Of a DNA stretch of 64,000 nucleotides, positions 1-11,946 are shown one piece after another. This DNA comes from Helicobacter pylori (GTDB lineage Bacteria > Campylobacterota > Campylobacteria > Campylobacterales > Helicobacteraceae). The stretch covers positions 868,001 through 932,000 of the forward strand of contig NZ_CP051534.1 of NCBI RefSeq assembly GCF_016748675.1, read 5' to 3'. The notes beneath the pieces are model-generated. The model did not search any database, was not told the DNA's origin, and saw only the letters and a program-made list of their open reading frames with translations. Each line of letters begins with the position of its first letter. Position 1 is the stretch's first letter. A program made the position numbers and the translations under genes.

Positions 1-831
1 TTGATAATGCGAATCCAACATCTTTTTTTCCACAATCTCATGCCCCATTTCTTTCAAGGCTTTAAGGGTGTTTTCATAAGCGAGTTGCACTTCATTGCTC
101 GCGTCTTTAATGTGATCCCTTAAGACAGCGATTTTAAAGCGTTTGTCTCTGTTAAGGTTTTTAAAGGTTTGCGTTGGTTTGAGATTCGCACTCGTGGAGT
201 CCTTACTATCATGCCCGCTAATAGCGTCAAATAAAATAGAAGCGTCTTCTACATTTTGCGTGATAGGCCCGATTTGATCAAAACTAGAGCAATACGCGAT
301 CAAACCATAACGGCTCACCCTCCCATAAGTGGGCTTTAACCCCACGCACCCACAATAGCTCGCCGGCTGCCTGATAGATCCGCCCGTATCGCTCCCTAAA
401 GCCGCCACTGCTAAGCCACCAGCTACCGCTGCTGCACTCCCCCCACTGCTCCCCCCAGGCACTCTGTTTTTATCTCGTGGGTTTTTGGTGATCCCATAGC
501 AACTAGACTCTGTGGTGCTTCCCATCGCAAACTCGTCCATGTTAGAAAGCCCAAACCCTGCCATGCTGTTTTGGTGCAAGTTTTCCATCACGCTCGCATG
601 ATAAGGAGCGATATAGCCTTTTAAAATCTTACTGGAGCAAGTGATTTCCCACCCCTTAACGCTGATATTGTCTTTAACAAGGATCGGCACCCCTTTAGCG
701 CTAGCCCCATTAAGGCTAGGGGCTTTAATATAAGCGTTCAAATCTGAAGCTCTAACCTTAGCGTCAATTTCGTTTTTAAGGGTTTCTAATTCATCTTGAG
801 ATAAAGAAAGGGCTTGTTTTAAAGTGATCAT
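1..831 (-). CDS. gatA: Glutamyl-tRNA(Gln)/Asn amidotransferase subunit A, partial
   Basis: The first 277 codons read in frame from an ATG at 831; the 3' part lies outside the window. GatA releases ammonia from glutamine to amidate misacylated Glu-tRNA(Gln) (and Asp-tRNA(Asn)) in the GatCAB complex, which H. pylori needs because it lacks a normal glutaminyl-tRNA synthetase route. The amidase signature is visible: an early VKDN lysine, then a Gly/Ser-rich [10 protein letters not shown] stretch and GSDTGGS, which supply the Lys-cisSer-Ser catalytic triad. It follows coaE after 58 bases on the same strand. Identity is firm; only the C-terminal third or so is unseen. Confidence 0.96.
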   Translation of the reverse strand, partial: MITLKQALSLSQDELETLKNEIDAKVRASDLNAYIKAPSLNGASAKGVPILVKDNISVKGWEITCSSKILKGYIAPYHASVMENLHQNSMAGFGLSNMDEFAMGSTTESSCYGITKNPRDKNRVPGGSSGGSAAAVAGGLAVAALGSDTGGSIRQPASYCGCVGLKPTYGRVSRYGLIAYCSSFDQIGPITQNVEDASILFDAISGHDSKDSTSANLKPTQTFKNLNRDKRFKIAVLRDHIKDASNEVQLAYENTLKALKEMGHEIVEKKMLDSHYQ

Positions 832-889
832 GTGTTTAGCCTTACAAAAAATTTAATGGTAGTTTAACATGCTTAGAGACAAAACGAGC

Positions 890-1480
890 TTATAAGAGCG
901 TTTTTAAAAAGCGTTCAACTTGCTTATTTAAATCTTTTAAACTGGAGCTGTTGTCTATAACATAATCGCTCATGGCGCGTTTTTGCTCTATATCCATTTG
1001 ACAAGCTAAGCGCTGCAAAATTTCAGCCTCTTTGAGTTTGTCTCGCTCTAAAAGGCGCTCAATTTGTAAAGTTCTGGGCGCATAGATTAAAACTACCTTA
1101 CTCACAGGATAGCGTTTTTTACCCCCCACTTCAAAAAACAAAGGGATGTCTAAAAAATACGCTTGATGATTCTTTTCTAATTCATAGGCTTTTTTAAGCA
1201 TGCATTCACGGATTAAGGGGTGTAAAAAATCCTCTAGCCATTTTAACTCATTAGCATTTTGAAACACGATCGCACCAAGTTTTTTCCTGTTAAGAATATC
1301 TTTTTCTAAAATCTCTGATCCAAAATGTTGGGCGATTTTAAACCGGTACTCTTGCAATAATTGGTGGGCGATCTTATCCGCATCTAAAATTTCATAGCCT
1401 TGCGATTCCAATATTTTAATGGTGGTGCTTTTACCAGTGCCTATCCCCCCTGTGAGAGCGATAGCGTTTTTTAAGATCAT
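890..1480 (-). CDS. coaE: Dephospho-CoA kinase
   Basis: This 196-residue protein catalyses the last step of coenzyme A synthesis, phosphorylating the 3'-hydroxyl of dephospho-CoA with ATP. A P-loop GGIGTGKST lies at about residues 11-19, followed by the DADKIAH motif typical of CoaE, and a lid region rich in Arg and Lys. Length is normal for the family. The ATG lies one base after the speE stop, so the two are probably co-transcribed. Two other CoA genes, coaBC and coaX, occur elsewhere in the window. Confidence 0.95.
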   Translation of the reverse strand: MILKNAIALTGGIGTGKSTTIKILESQGYEILDADKIAHQLLQEYRFKIAQHFGSEILEKDILNRKKLGAIVFQNANELKWLEDFLHPLIRECMLKKAYELEKNHQAYFLDIPLFFEVGGKKRYPVSKVVLIYAPRTLQIERLLERDKLKEAEILQRLACQMDIEQKRAMSDYVIDNSSSLKDLNKQVERFLKTLL

Positions 1481-1481
1481 T

Positions 1482-2270
1482 TTAAGATTTGATATTGTCT
1501 TTAAAGACTTCTTGTAAATTTTTAGGCAAAGCGAATGCGGCCTTATGGATGTCTTCGTTATAGTATCTCACGCTTGTTAGCGCTTCTATTTTTGGCGTCA
1601 TTAGATCTTTTAAGGGGTGGGTTTTAAAAGAAGCGTAAATATAACCCTTATTGCTCAAAATCCTTAAGGGCGCTACAAAAGGCATGGCAACAGCAAAAAA
1701 GTCGCCCATGTTTTTAAGGGCGTTTTGCATGCTCACATGCTCTAATAACGGGTGTTTGGCTACCGAAATAAACACCCCATCTTCTTTAAGCATTCTTTTT
1801 AAACCATCCATTTTATGAATATCCGGCTCTTGCAAGCAAAGGATCAAATCGTATTTTTTAATGTCTAAATCTAAGAGTTGTTTAGCGTGCGTGAAATTCT
1901 TGTTGTTTTTCACTTCATGGAAATGGGGGAAAAAACTAATGAAGCTGTCTAAAATCTTTTCATCCGCTTGCACAAAATCTATATGCGTGTCGTATTTAAA
2001 AAGCTGGTGGGCTAATTCCAAATCAAACCCATCCACAATCAAAACTTCTTTAAGCTCTTTCTTGGTGCAACCCCCCATATGAGCGAGCAACTCGCTTTCA
2101 ATATGCAAAAAATTCTTGAACAGCAACTGGCGGTTAAGCATTGCAATTTCACCAAAATCCTTAGATTTAAAAATCTCTAAGATATTATGCTCGCTTCTAA
2201 CATCTAATAATTTCGCTTCTATGGTGTATTCTTTACGCAAATACGGCGTGATTTCTTGGGTGATCCACAT
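1482..2270 (-). CDS. speE: Spermidine synthase (divergent)
   Basis: The protein of 262 residues matches the H. pylori polyamine aminopropyltransferase, which moves an aminopropyl group from decarboxylated SAM to putrescine. I chose the ATG at 2270 over one at 2276: an AGGA ribosome site sits directly against the upstream ATG but six bases from the downstream one. The usual glycine-rich GGGDGG loop is replaced by IVDGFDLEL (about residues 78-86), so the family is recognised through overall fold and species match, not through canonical motifs. It is upstream of coaE in a likely two-gene unit. Confidence 0.9.
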   Translation of the reverse strand: MWITQEITPYLRKEYTIEAKLLDVRSEHNILEIFKSKDFGEIAMLNRQLLFKNFLHIESELLAHMGGCTKKELKEVLIVDGFDLELAHQLFKYDTHIDFVQADEKILDSFISFFPHFHEVKNNKNFTHAKQLLDLDIKKYDLILCLQEPDIHKMDGLKRMLKEDGVFISVAKHPLLEHVSMQNALKNMGDFFAVAMPFVAPLRILSNKGYIYASFKTHPLKDLMTPKIEALTSVRYYNEDIHKAAFALPKNLQEVFKDNIKS

Positions 2271-2356
2271 AAACATTCCTTACTTTTTAACAATATCCAT
2301 GCCTTTGAAACGCTAACATGCTACCCAAAAAAATCTAAATTGTCGTAATAAACGCC

Positions 2357-3241
2357 CTAACTTTCCTTAAGGCATTCTAAAAAAAGTTCCGTATCGCTCT
2401 TAAAGCGCTCTTTTTTAAAATCCAAATCAATACTGATGGCTTTATGCTGGCTGTCTAATTTATCGGTTGAATGCTTTTTTAACACCATTTGACACTTTGA
2501 AATCTCAATGGCGTCTAAAGCCTTATCCCCTATCGTATAAAGATCATCGCTCTTTTTTTCTAACAAAAAGGATTCATAAAAAGGCCTTAAACTCAAATCG
2601 CTGTCATTGGTGGTATAAACATACGAAGAAATCTTACCCTTAAATTGCGCGATTTGCGTTTTAGTGTCATTAAAAGTGAAAGTTTGGATCTGGCGATCTT
2701 TATCGTTTTGATCTTTTAAAAAACGCTTCAAGGCTTTGGATTGGATTTCTATCAACCATTGATCCCCTTCTTTACTCATCATAATATCCCCATTTTTTAG
2801 GGGGTAGAAATCTTGTTGGGAATATTCAATGAGTTTTGGATTTTTTGCTTTTCTTTTCGGTTTGTAAAGGAACGGGTTTTTTGCATCGTTATTGGCAGTG
2901 TTGTTATGGGGATCACTTGGGTATAAGGGCGGGTTTTTTTCATTATTATCGCTTGGCTCATTCAATAAAATCACAGAAGTTTCAGGGTTAAAAGAATTGT
3001 CTTCATCTTTAGTCAGTTGGAAAAAAGCGTTTCTTTCCTCTATAGGCTGATACACCATGTTTTGTAAAAAAATCGTTTCGCTAAAGACTTCATGATCCGA
3101 ATCCACATAGCTGGGGCGTTTAGAGCCGTCATTTTCTTGCTCTTGGGCTTTTTTTTGCAATTTGATAAAGCTCTCTTGCGAGCAAGCTAAAAAGCATACT
3201 AAAATCATTATTACCACGCCTATTTTTTTGACTAAAAACAA
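2357..3241 (-). CDS. Hypothetical lipoprotein
   Basis: I do not recognise a functional family. The N-terminus has a lysine pair, a hydrophobic stretch and the lipobox FLAC, so the mature protein should be lipid-anchored at Cys20. The next ~130 residues are polar and low-complexity, rich in Asn, Asp and Pro; the C-terminal half looks folded. The start is a TTG at 3241 with AAGGG about eight bases upstream; no better ATG precedes the signal peptide. It is divergent from der, which starts 77 bases away. Real gene, function unknown. Confidence 0.8.
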   Translation of the reverse strand: MFLVKKIGVVIMILVCFLACSQESFIKLQKKAQEQENDGSKRPSYVDSDHEVFSETIFLQNMVYQPIEERNAFFQLTKDEDNSFNPETSVILLNEPSDNNEKNPPLYPSDPHNNTANNDAKNPFLYKPKRKAKNPKLIEYSQQDFYPLKNGDIMMSKEGDQWLIEIQSKALKRFLKDQNDKDRQIQTFTFNDTKTQIAQFKGKISSYVYTTNDSDLSLRPFYESFLLEKKSDDLYTIGDKALDAIEISKCQMVLKKHSTDKLDSQHKAISIDLDFKKERFKSDTELFLECLKES

Positions 3242-3317
3242 TGCCAGACCCTTATTTAAGCTTTAAATAACTATAATATTGTAATCTAATTTTGATTAAA
3301 TTGAAGCGATAAAAAAG

Positions 3318-4706
3318 ATGAATACAAGCCATAAAACTTTAAAAACCATTGCGATTTTAGGCCAGCCTAATGTGGGGAAAAGCTCACTATTTAACCGCCT
3401 GGCTAGAGAAAGGATCGCTATCACTTCAGATTTTGCAGGCACTACACGAGACATTAACAAACGAAAAATCGCATTGAATGGTCATGAAGTGGAATTGTTA
3501 GACACAGGGGGCATGGCTAAAGACGCTCTTTTGTCTAAAGAAATCAAAGCCCTTAATTTAAAAGCCGCTCAAATGAGCGATTTGATTTTATACGTTGTGG
3601 ATGGCAAGTCTATCCCTAGCGATGAAGATCTTAAGCTTTTTAGAGAGGTTTTTAAAACCAACCCTAACTGCTTTTTAGTGATCAATAAAATTGATAACGA
3701 CAAAGAAAGAGAGCGAGCTTATGCGTTTTCTTCTTTTGGCATGCCAAAGAGTTTTAATATCTCCGTTTCGCACAATAGGGGCATTAGCGCATTAATTGAT
3801 GCGGTATTGAACGCGCTGAATTTAAACCAAATCATAGAGCAAGATTTGGATGCGGATATTTTAGAGAGCTTAGAAGCCTCTAATAACGCTTTAGAAGAAA
3901 ATAAAGAAGAAGAAATCATTCAAGTAGGCATCATTGGGAGGGTGAATGTGGGCAAAAGCTCGCTTTTAAACGCGCTCACGAAAAAAGAAAGGAGTCTTGT
4001 CTCTAGCGTGGCTGGCACGACTATTGACCCCATAGATGAAACCATCCTCATAGGCGATCAAAAAATCTGCTTTGTGGATACCGCTGGCATCAGGCATAGG
4101 GGTAAAATTTTAGGCATTGAAAAATACGCCCTAGAACGCACGCAAAAAGCCTTAGAAAAATCCCACATCGTGCTTTTAGTTTTAGACGTGAGCGCTCCTT
4201 TTGTGGAATTAGACGAAAAAATTAGCTCTTTAGCGGATAAACACTCTTTAGGCATCATTCTTATTTTAAACAAATGGGACATCCGCTACGCCCCTTATGA
4301 AGAAATCATGGCAACTCTAAAAAGGAAATTCCGTTTTTTAGAATACGCCCCCGTGATCACAACCAGCTGCTTAAAAGCGCGCCATATAGATGAAATCAAG
4401 CATAAAATCATAGAAGTCTATGAGTGTTTTTCCAAACGCATTCCCACGAGCTTGCTCAATAGCGTGATCAATCAAGCCACCCAAAAACACCCCTTGCCAA
4501 GCGATGGCGGGAAATTAGTGAAAGTGTATTACGCCACGCAATTTGCCACCAAACCCCCTCAAATCTCTCTTGTAATGAATCGCCCTAAAGCCTTGCATTT
4601 CAGTTACAAACGCTATTTGATCAACACCTTAAGGAAAGAATTTAATTTTTTAGGCACGCCCTTAATCCTTAACGCTAAAGATAAAAAAAGCGCCCAACAA
4701 AATTAA
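3318..4706 (+). CDS. der: Ribosome-biogenesis GTPase Der (EngA)
   Basis: This 462-residue protein has two tandem G domains, which is diagnostic of Der. The first P-loop GQPNVGKSS is at about residues 15-23 with DTGG following; the second, GRVNVGKSS, is near residue 207 with DTAG and NKWD (G4). A KH-like C-terminal domain follows. Der acts in 50S subunit maturation and is essential in bacteria. It ends 140 bases before hup, and there is no clear terminator between them. Confidence 0.97.
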   Translation: MNTSHKTLKTIAILGQPNVGKSSLFNRLARERIAITSDFAGTTRDINKRKIALNGHEVELLDTGGMAKDALLSKEIKALNLKAAQMSDLILYVVDGKSIPSDEDLKLFREVFKTNPNCFLVINKIDNDKERERAYAFSSFGMPKSFNISVSHNRGISALIDAVLNALNLNQIIEQDLDADILESLEASNNALEENKEEEIIQVGIIGRVNVGKSSLLNALTKKERSLVSSVAGTTIDPIDETILIGDQKICFVDTAGIRHRGKILGIEKYALERTQKALEKSHIVLLVLDVSAPFVELDEKISSLADKHSLGIILILNKWDIRYAPYEEIMATLKRKFRFLEYAPVITTSCLKARHIDEIKHKIIEVYECFSKRIPTSLLNSVINQATQKHPLPSDGGKLVKVYYATQFATKPPQISLVMNRPKALHFSYKRYLINTLRKEFNFLGTPLILNAKDKKSAQQN

Positions 4707-4769
4707 ATTTTTTATGCATTAAACCCCCTTAAAAAAGCGTTCTTGCTTGATTTATCTTTAGGATTTGAT

Positions 4770-4775
4770 TATAAT
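4770..4775 (+). promoter_or_regulatory. Probable -10 element for hup
   Basis: A perfect TATAAT lies 72 bases before the hup ATG, inside TTTGATTATAATTACC. H. pylori sigma-80 promoters rely chiefly on this hexamer. No convincing -35 is needed or seen. Confidence 0.55.
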
Positions 4776-4846
4776 TACCGCTCAATCAGTCAGGCTAAGC
4801 ACTAAATCGCTTGGTTTTGGCATCTATTAGAAAAGGGGTTATCCAC

Positions 4847-5131
4847 ATGAACAAAGCGGAATTTATTGATTTGGTTAAAGAAGCGGGTAAATACAGCAGC
4901 AAAAGAGAAGCCGAAGAAGCGATCAGCGCCTTTACTCTAGCGGTAGAAACAGCTTTAAGCAAGGGTGAAAGCGTGGAGTTGATTGGTTTTGGCAAATTTG
5001 AAACCGCAGAGCAAAAAGGCAAAGAGGGTAAAGTTCCAGGAAGCGATAAAACTTATAAAACCGAAGACAAACGAGTACCTAAATTCAAACCCGGCAAAAT
5101 CCTTAAACAAAAAGTTGAAGAAGGCAAGTAA
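4847..5131 (+). CDS. hup: DNA-binding protein HU
   Basis: A 94-residue HU family nucleoid protein: it begins MNKAEFIDLV, has the GFGKFE motif and a basic beta-arm, and matches the length of the H. pylori homologue. A longer reading frame starting at 4811 adds 12 residues that HU does not have; the ATG at 4847 has an AAAAGGGG ribosome site nine bases upstream and was chosen. HU bends and compacts DNA and, in this species, protects against acid and oxidative damage. It is followed by tRNA-Arg. Confidence 0.97.
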   Translation: MNKAEFIDLVKEAGKYSSKREAEEAISAFTLAVETALSKGESVELIGFGKFETAEQKGKEGKVPGSDKTYKTEDKRVPKFKPGKILKQKVEEGK

Positions 5132-5187
5132 ATCTAATCCACTCAGCAAGGGGCTTATCAATAGAGTTTCTTGCTTTCTTATAAAAT

Positions 5188-5264
5188 GTCCTTGTAGCTC
5201 AGCTGGATAGAGCGTATGATTCCTAATCGTAAGGTCGTGGGTTCGAATCCCGCCAAGGACACCA
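5188..5264 (+). tRNA. tRNA-Arg(CCU)
   Basis: Seventy-seven bases including encoded CCA. The acceptor stem GTCCTTG pairs with CAAGGAC; the T loop contains GTTCGAATC; the anticodon loop TTCCTAA reads CCT, decoding AGG. It starts 57 bases after hup. Confidence 0.97.
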
Positions 5265-5802
5265 TTCGCACTATTTCTACTACCATAGGGATTTAAAATA
5301 GTCGTTGTTTGTGTTTTTGATGAAAAAGGTTGGTAATTAAAAGAACTTAAAAACTCTTTTTGAATCATTTTAAAAATTTAACCTTATCCTTAAAAAGCAC
5401 TCAAAAAAATATTTTATTTTTCATCTTATTTAAAAAATATTCAAAGCATTTTTTACAATTAAAAAGATCTTGCAAAAAGCAAGCGATAACCTCTTAAAAA
5501 AGCGCTCTTTAAGGGGGTTTTAGTTGTGGGTTGTAGGGGAGGATTTTTCAAAATGCCCCCTATCCTATTAAGAAAATGGGTTTAAAAATCAAACTTAAAA
5601 AATGGGTTTTATCGTAAAATAAAACCTCAAAACGATACAATCAAGCCATTAAAATCCCTTTTTTAAAAAATTGAGTGATCCCTATTAAAAATTTTAGGAA
5701 AGCCAAAAAATAAATCATAACCCCCTAGACTTTAAACTTAAAGCTCACTAGCCTTATAAGATTAGTTAAGAATATCCGCATGACAAATCCATTCAAAAAT
5801 GA
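5265..5802. other. Intergenic region without a supported gene
   Basis: About 540 AT-rich bases between tRNA-Arg and the next promoter. It holds the terminator-like hairpin at 5490-5521, a second inverted repeat (TAGGGG at 5534 with CCCCTA ending at 5562), and a short direct repeat of AAAATGGGTTT around 5574 and 5597. Antisense frames that cross the tRNA are not credible genes. I see no small coding frame with a ribosome site. Confidence 0.6.
5490..5521 (+). terminator. Putative intrinsic terminator
   Basis: CCTCTTAAA pairs with TTTAAGGGG (one G-U pair) across a nine-base loop and is followed by TTTT. It lies 225 bases downstream of tRNA-Arg and may end hup/tRNA read-through. Confidence 0.45.
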
Positions 5803-5808
5803 TATAAT
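5803..5808 (+). promoter_or_regulatory. Probable -10 element for the lipoprotein-porin run
   Basis: TATAAT within AATGATATAATAGAC, 33 bases before the first gene start. It would drive the LPP20-like gene and perhaps the following overlapping genes. Confidence 0.55.
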
Positions 5809-5840
5809 AGACTTGATCAACTCATTTTAAGGAAATGCCC

Positions 5841-6446
5841 ATGCGTTTGCACTCTGCCTTTTTTGGTATTAATTCGTTACTTGTCGCCACTCTTTTAATA
5901 AGCGGTTGCAGTCTCTTTAAAAAGCGTAACACTAACGCCCAGCTAATCCCCCCTTCAGCTAATGGCTTGCAAGCCCCCATTTATCCTCCAACCAATTTCA
6001 CCCCCAGAAAGAGCATTCAGCCTCTCCCAAGCCCACGCTTTGAGAATAACAATCAGCCCATCATTAGCTCTAACCCCACTAACGCTATCCCTAACACCCC
6101 CATTCTCACGCCCAATAATGTCATTGAATTGAACGCAGTGGGTATGGGCGTGGCTCCAGAATCCACCATTTCGCCCTCTCAAGCCTTGGCTTTGGCCAAG
6201 CGGGCGGCTATTGTTGATGGCTACCGCCAATTGGGTGAAAAAATGTATGGTATTAGGGTGAACGCTCAAGACACCGTCAAAGACATGGTTTTACAAAATT
6301 CCGTGATTAAAACGAGAGTCAATGCTCTCATTCGTAACGCTGAAATCACTGAGACCATCTATAAAGACGGTTTGTGTCAAGTGAGCATGGAGCTTAAATT
6401 AGACGGCAGGATTTGGTATCGTATTTTGAGCGGAGCGAGAGGATGA
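5841..6446 (+). CDS. LPP20-family lipoprotein, FlgP-like
   Basis: The protein (201 residues) has a signal peptide ending in lipobox LISGC, a Pro/Asn-rich linker to about residue 95, and a C-terminal LPP20 domain containing AKRAAIVDGYRQLGEKMYGI. This domain occurs in Campylobacter FlgP, an outer-membrane protein that forms the basal disk of the flagellar motor, so a motility role is a reasonable inference. An ATG at 5835 lies directly against the AAGGA site; the one at 5841 has seven-base spacing and leads cleanly into the signal peptide. The next gene is another lipoprotein, comparable to the FlgP-FlgQ arrangement. Confidence 0.85.
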   Translation: MRLHSAFFGINSLLVATLLISGCSLFKKRNTNAQLIPPSANGLQAPIYPPTNFTPRKSIQPLPSPRFENNNQPIISSNPTNAIPNTPILTPNNVIELNAVGMGVAPESTISPSQALALAKRAAIVDGYRQLGEKMYGIRVNAQDTVKDMVLQNSVIKTRVNALIRNAEITETIYKDGLCQVSMELKLDGRIWYRILSGARG

Positions 6447-6464
6447 ACTCTCTTACTCTCAACC

Positions 6465-7082
6465 ATGCGGTATTTTAGAAGCGCTTTTTTATTATTTTTC
6501 ATGACGCTTTTTTTTATCTCTTGCTCCAAGCACCCTTTTTCTAAGCAAACCCCTAAGACTAGGGAGCAGATCAGGCAAGAAGAAGTCCGTAAAAAAAGAG
6601 AAGAGACTTTGAATGCCTTGCGCCAATTCAGGCTCATTTATATTAACACGCCGGTTTTTCGCTTTTATGATTACGGCACGATCAAAACCGATAAAGACCA
6701 TAATATTGAAATAACCCTCTATAAGCTCAGCCAAAGAGTGGGCGATATTTATATGACTAAACGAAACATTTGTTTTAGCCAAAAATGTTCGGCTAAATGG
6801 ATTGCTGCAAGGGATTTGTTTGGTAAGGTGAGCTATGGGGATTTGTTTGATGACATCGTTTTAGGGAGGGATATTTTTAAAGGTTTAGGCAAGCGCCACC
6901 TAACCCCTGAATATGTGATCCAAAGGTTTCAAAAAAGCGGGGAAATTATCCTTTATGAAAGAAAAAATGGCCTGATTTCTTTCCAGAATTTGACTCAAAA
7001 AATTGCTATTAGGATTGAACCCTATGAGCCTTCTTTGCAAGATTTAGAAGATAATGAAAACGCTGACAGCGAGCTCCAATGA
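6465..7082 (+). CDS. Hypothetical lipoprotein (possible FlgQ-like partner)
   Basis: A 205-residue protein with signal peptide and lipobox FISC (Cys at about residue 20), a charged helical stretch (residues 30-55), then a mixed soluble domain with two cysteines (CFSQKCSAKW). I recognise no enzyme family. It starts 18 bases after the LPP20-like gene and its last codons overlap the FadL-type porin by four bases (ATGA), so the three genes are probably translated together. Equating it to FlgQ rests only on position next to an LPP20 gene. Confidence 0.8.
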   Translation: MRYFRSAFLLFFMTLFFISCSKHPFSKQTPKTREQIRQEEVRKKREETLNALRQFRLIYINTPVFRFYDYGTIKTDKDHNIEITLYKLSQRVGDIYMTKRNICFSQKCSAKWIAARDLFGKVSYGDLFDDIVLGRDIFKGLGKRHLTPEYVIQRFQKSGEIILYERKNGLISFQNLTQKIAIRIEPYEPSLQDLEDNENADSELQ

Positions 7083-8842
7083 AAAACTTTTCCCCACTTT
7101 GTTATTTTAAAAAGCTCAAAAAACGCCATTTAATCGCTTTGAGTTTGCCCTTGCTTTCTTATGCCAATGGCTTTAAAATCCAAGAGCAAAGTTTGAACGG
7201 CACGGCTCTAGGCTCGGCGTATGTCGCTGGAGCTAGGGGCGCTGACGCTTCCTTTTATAACCCGGCGAATATGGGCTTTACTAACGATTGGGGTGAAAAC
7301 AGAAGCGAATTTGAAATGACCACCACCGTGATTAACATTCCAGCCTTTAGCTTTAAAGTCCCTACGACTAATCAAGGCTTGTATTCAGTTACGAGCTTAG
7401 AAATTGATAAAAGCCAACAAAATATTTTAGGCATCATCAACACTATAGGGCTTGGCAATATCCTTAAAGCGCTTGGCAATACGGCCGCTACCAATGGCTT
7501 GCAACAAGCTTTCAATCGTGTTCAAGGGCTTATGAATCTAACCAATCAAAAAGTCGTAACTCTCGCTTCATCGCCTGACACTCAAATCGTGAATGGCTGG
7601 ACGGGAACGACTAATTTTGTTTTACCCAAATTCTTTTATAAAACGCGCACGCATAACGGCTTCACTTTTGGGGGGAGTTTTAGCGCTCCTAGCGGGTTGG
7701 GCATGAAATGGAATGGTAAAGGGGGGGAATTTTTGCATGATGTTTTCATCATGATGGTAGAGCTTGCCCCTAGCATGAGCTACACTATCAATAAGCGCTT
7801 TTCCGTGGGCGTGGGCTTAAGAGGGCTTTATGCGACCGGGAGCTTTAATAACACCGTTTATGTGCCTTTAGAGGGCGCTTCGGTTTTGAGCGCGGAGCAA
7901 ATTTTAAATTTACCCAACAATGTTTTTGCCGATCAAGTGCCAAGCAACATGATGGCTTTATTAGGCAATATTGGCTACCAACCGGCGCTTAATTGCCAAA
8001 AAGCCGGTGGGGATATGAGCGATCAAAGCTGTCAAGAGTTTTATAACGGCTTGAAAAAAATCATGGGTTATAGCGGTTTAGTGAAAGCGAGCGCGAATCT
8101 TTATGGCACGACTCAAGTCGTGCAAAAATCTAACGGGCAAGGCATATCGGGGGGCTATAGAGTGGGTTCGAGTTTGCGTATCTTTGATCATGGCATGTTT
8201 TCTGTAGTATATAATTCCTCAGTTACATTCAACATGAAAGGCGCTCTAGTGGCTATCACAGAGCTTGGCCCTTCTTTAGGGAGCGTTTTGACTAAAGGCA
8301 GCTTGAATATCAATGTTTCACTCCCCCAAACCCTAAGCCTAGCCTACGCCCACCAATTTTTTAAAGACCATTTAAGAATAGAGGGGGTGTTTGAGCGCAC
8401 CTTTTGGAGTCAAGGGAATAAATTTTTAGTAACCCCTGATTTTGCGAACGCTACTTACAAGGGCTTGAGCGGAACGGTGGCTTCACTAGACTCTGAAACG
8501 CTTAAAAAAATGGTAGGCTTAGCGAATTTTAAAAGCGTGATGAACATGGGGGCTGGCTGGAGGGACACCAACACCTTTAGATTAGGGGTAACTTACATGG
8601 GCAAAAGCTTGCGTTTAATGGGCGCTATTGATTATGACCAAGCTCCAAGCCCCCAAGATGCGATAGGCATTCCGGATTCTAATGGCTATACCGTGGCTTT
8701 TGGGACTAAATACAATTTTAGGGGCTTTGATTTAGGCGTAGCGGGGAGTTTCACTTTTAAAAGCAACCGCTCCAGTTTGTATCAATCCCCAACCATTGGG
8801 CAATTGAGAATCTTTAGCGCCTCTTTAGGCTATCGCTGGTAA
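7079..8842 (+). CDS. FadL/OmpP1-type outer-membrane protein
   Basis: This 587-residue protein has a signal peptide ending near YANG and the N-terminal FadL (toluene_X) signature: NGFKIQEQSLNGTALG, then GARGADASFYNPANMGF. FadL-type barrels move hydrophobic molecules such as long-chain fatty acids across the outer membrane through an N-terminal hatch. The C-terminus ends in alternating strand sequence with terminal YRW, as expected for a barrel. It overlaps the upstream lipoprotein by four bases, and pseB starts three bases after its stop. Substrate is unknown. A run of seven G lies inside the gene at 7721-7727. Confidence 0.88.
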   Translation: MKNFSPLCYFKKLKKRHLIALSLPLLSYANGFKIQEQSLNGTALGSAYVAGARGADASFYNPANMGFTNDWGENRSEFEMTTTVINIPAFSFKVPTTNQGLYSVTSLEIDKSQQNILGIINTIGLGNILKALGNTAATNGLQQAFNRVQGLMNLTNQKVVTLASSPDTQIVNGWTGTTNFVLPKFFYKTRTHNGFTFGGSFSAPSGLGMKWNGKGGEFLHDVFIMMVELAPSMSYTINKRFSVGVGLRGLYATGSFNNTVYVPLEGASVLSAEQILNLPNNVFADQVPSNMMALLGNIGYQPALNCQKAGGDMSDQSCQEFYNGLKKIMGYSGLVKASANLYGTTQVVQKSNGQGISGGYRVGSSLRIFDHGMFSVVYNSSVTFNMKGALVAITELGPSLGSVLTKGSLNINVSLPQTLSLAYAHQFFKDHLRIEGVFERTFWSQGNKFLVTPDFANATYKGLSGTVASLDSETLKKMVGLANFKSVMNMGAGWRDTNTFRLGVTYMGKSLRLMGAIDYDQAPSPQDAIGIPDSNGYTVAFGTKYNFRGFDLGVAGSFTFKSNRSSLYQSPTIGQLRIFSASLGYRW

Positions 8843-11102
<2,260 letters not shown>

Positions 11103-11103
<1 letters not shown>

Positions 11104-11840
11104 TGCTAGAAGCCCTAAACGCCATAAACCAGCTTAACGCTCTTCATTCCAAAAATACCGCGCACCATTTTAACGCTACCTTACCCATTCTTTTAAAGGT
11201 TTTAGAAAAACAAGATAAAGATCTTTTCCTTTTGCAAGTGGGTAATAGGATTATCCCCACCAAAAGCGAACAGGAATTGAAAATCAATCAGCCTTATTTT
11301 GCAACTATGCAAAGAAACCAGCTGGGCGATATTGTGCTTAAAAATTTAGTGCCTGCCCCAAAAATTTTAGACGCATTGGACGATTTGAGTGTTCTTGAAA
11401 TGAAAAAAATCAAAGAAATATTGAGCGCTAAAGACAATACCCCTTTAAAAGAATATAAAGAACTTTTGAGCGAAAAATTAGTCCATGCTAAAAATCCGCA
11501 AGAGTTTTTGAATACGGCCAACATGCTTTTAAGCTTGCAATCGCAGGTTTTAAGCTTTGTGATTGAAAACGAACGCAAAAGAGCCTTTTTGCAAGTGAAA
11601 GCCAAAAAACAAAGCGTTGATTTTTACGCTCTGTATCCTAATTTGGGCGAAATTGGCGGCGTTATTTATTTAAAGGAAAAAGAAAAACAGCTTTTTTTAA
11701 AAACCTCTCTCCAAAGGACTAAAGAAATTTTAAAAGAGGCTCAAAACACCCTTTTGGGCTTTTCTTCTGTGGAAATTGCATGCGAAAAAACCCCCATGCT
11801 TTTTACTTTTGAAGAGCGTTTATTGGACACGCTAGGGTAA
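11103..11840 (+). CDS. Hypothetical protein, possible FliK-like hook-length protein
   Basis: Start and stop overlap coaBC by one base, implying translational coupling. The 245-residue protein has no signal or membrane segment. Residues ~40-80 look like a small beta domain; the C-terminal ~60 residues (YPNLGEIGGVIYLK, then TSLQRTKEILKEAQNTLLGF) have the pattern of the FliK C-terminal domain: L-x-P-x-x-LG-x-V, a strand pair, then R-x-x-L and an L-rich helix. This is pattern matching on my part, not an established assignment. A motility role would fit pseB two genes upstream. Confidence 0.75.
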
Positions 11841-11847
11841 GTTTTTA

Positions 11848-11866
11848 GCGTTTTAAAACGCCTTTA
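11848..11866 (+). terminator. Putative terminator between convergent genes
   Basis: GCGTTTT pairs with AAAACGC, followed by CTTTA. A second inverted repeat, GGATTTAA/TTAAATCC, follows at 11871-11892. They sit between the stop at 11840 and the thiE stop at 11947 from the other strand. Confidence 0.4.
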
Positions 11867-11946
11867 TGATGGATTTAAGCACTTTTAAATCCAATAAAAA
11901 AGGATACCCTTTTTTTACTTTAATCCATGCGGAATTTTAAAATCCC

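Noticed and set aside
4811..4846. Twelve-residue N-terminal extension of HU
   Set aside because: HU proteins begin at MNKAEF; the ATG at 4847 has the ribosome site.
4955..5368. A 137-codon minus-strand frame across hup and tRNA-Arg
   Set aside because: It runs antisense to a conserved gene and a tRNA; no homology is recognised.
7721..7727. G7 run inside the FadL-type gene as a phase-variation tract
   Set aside because: Seven is short for slippage, the frame is intact, and it is not near the start.
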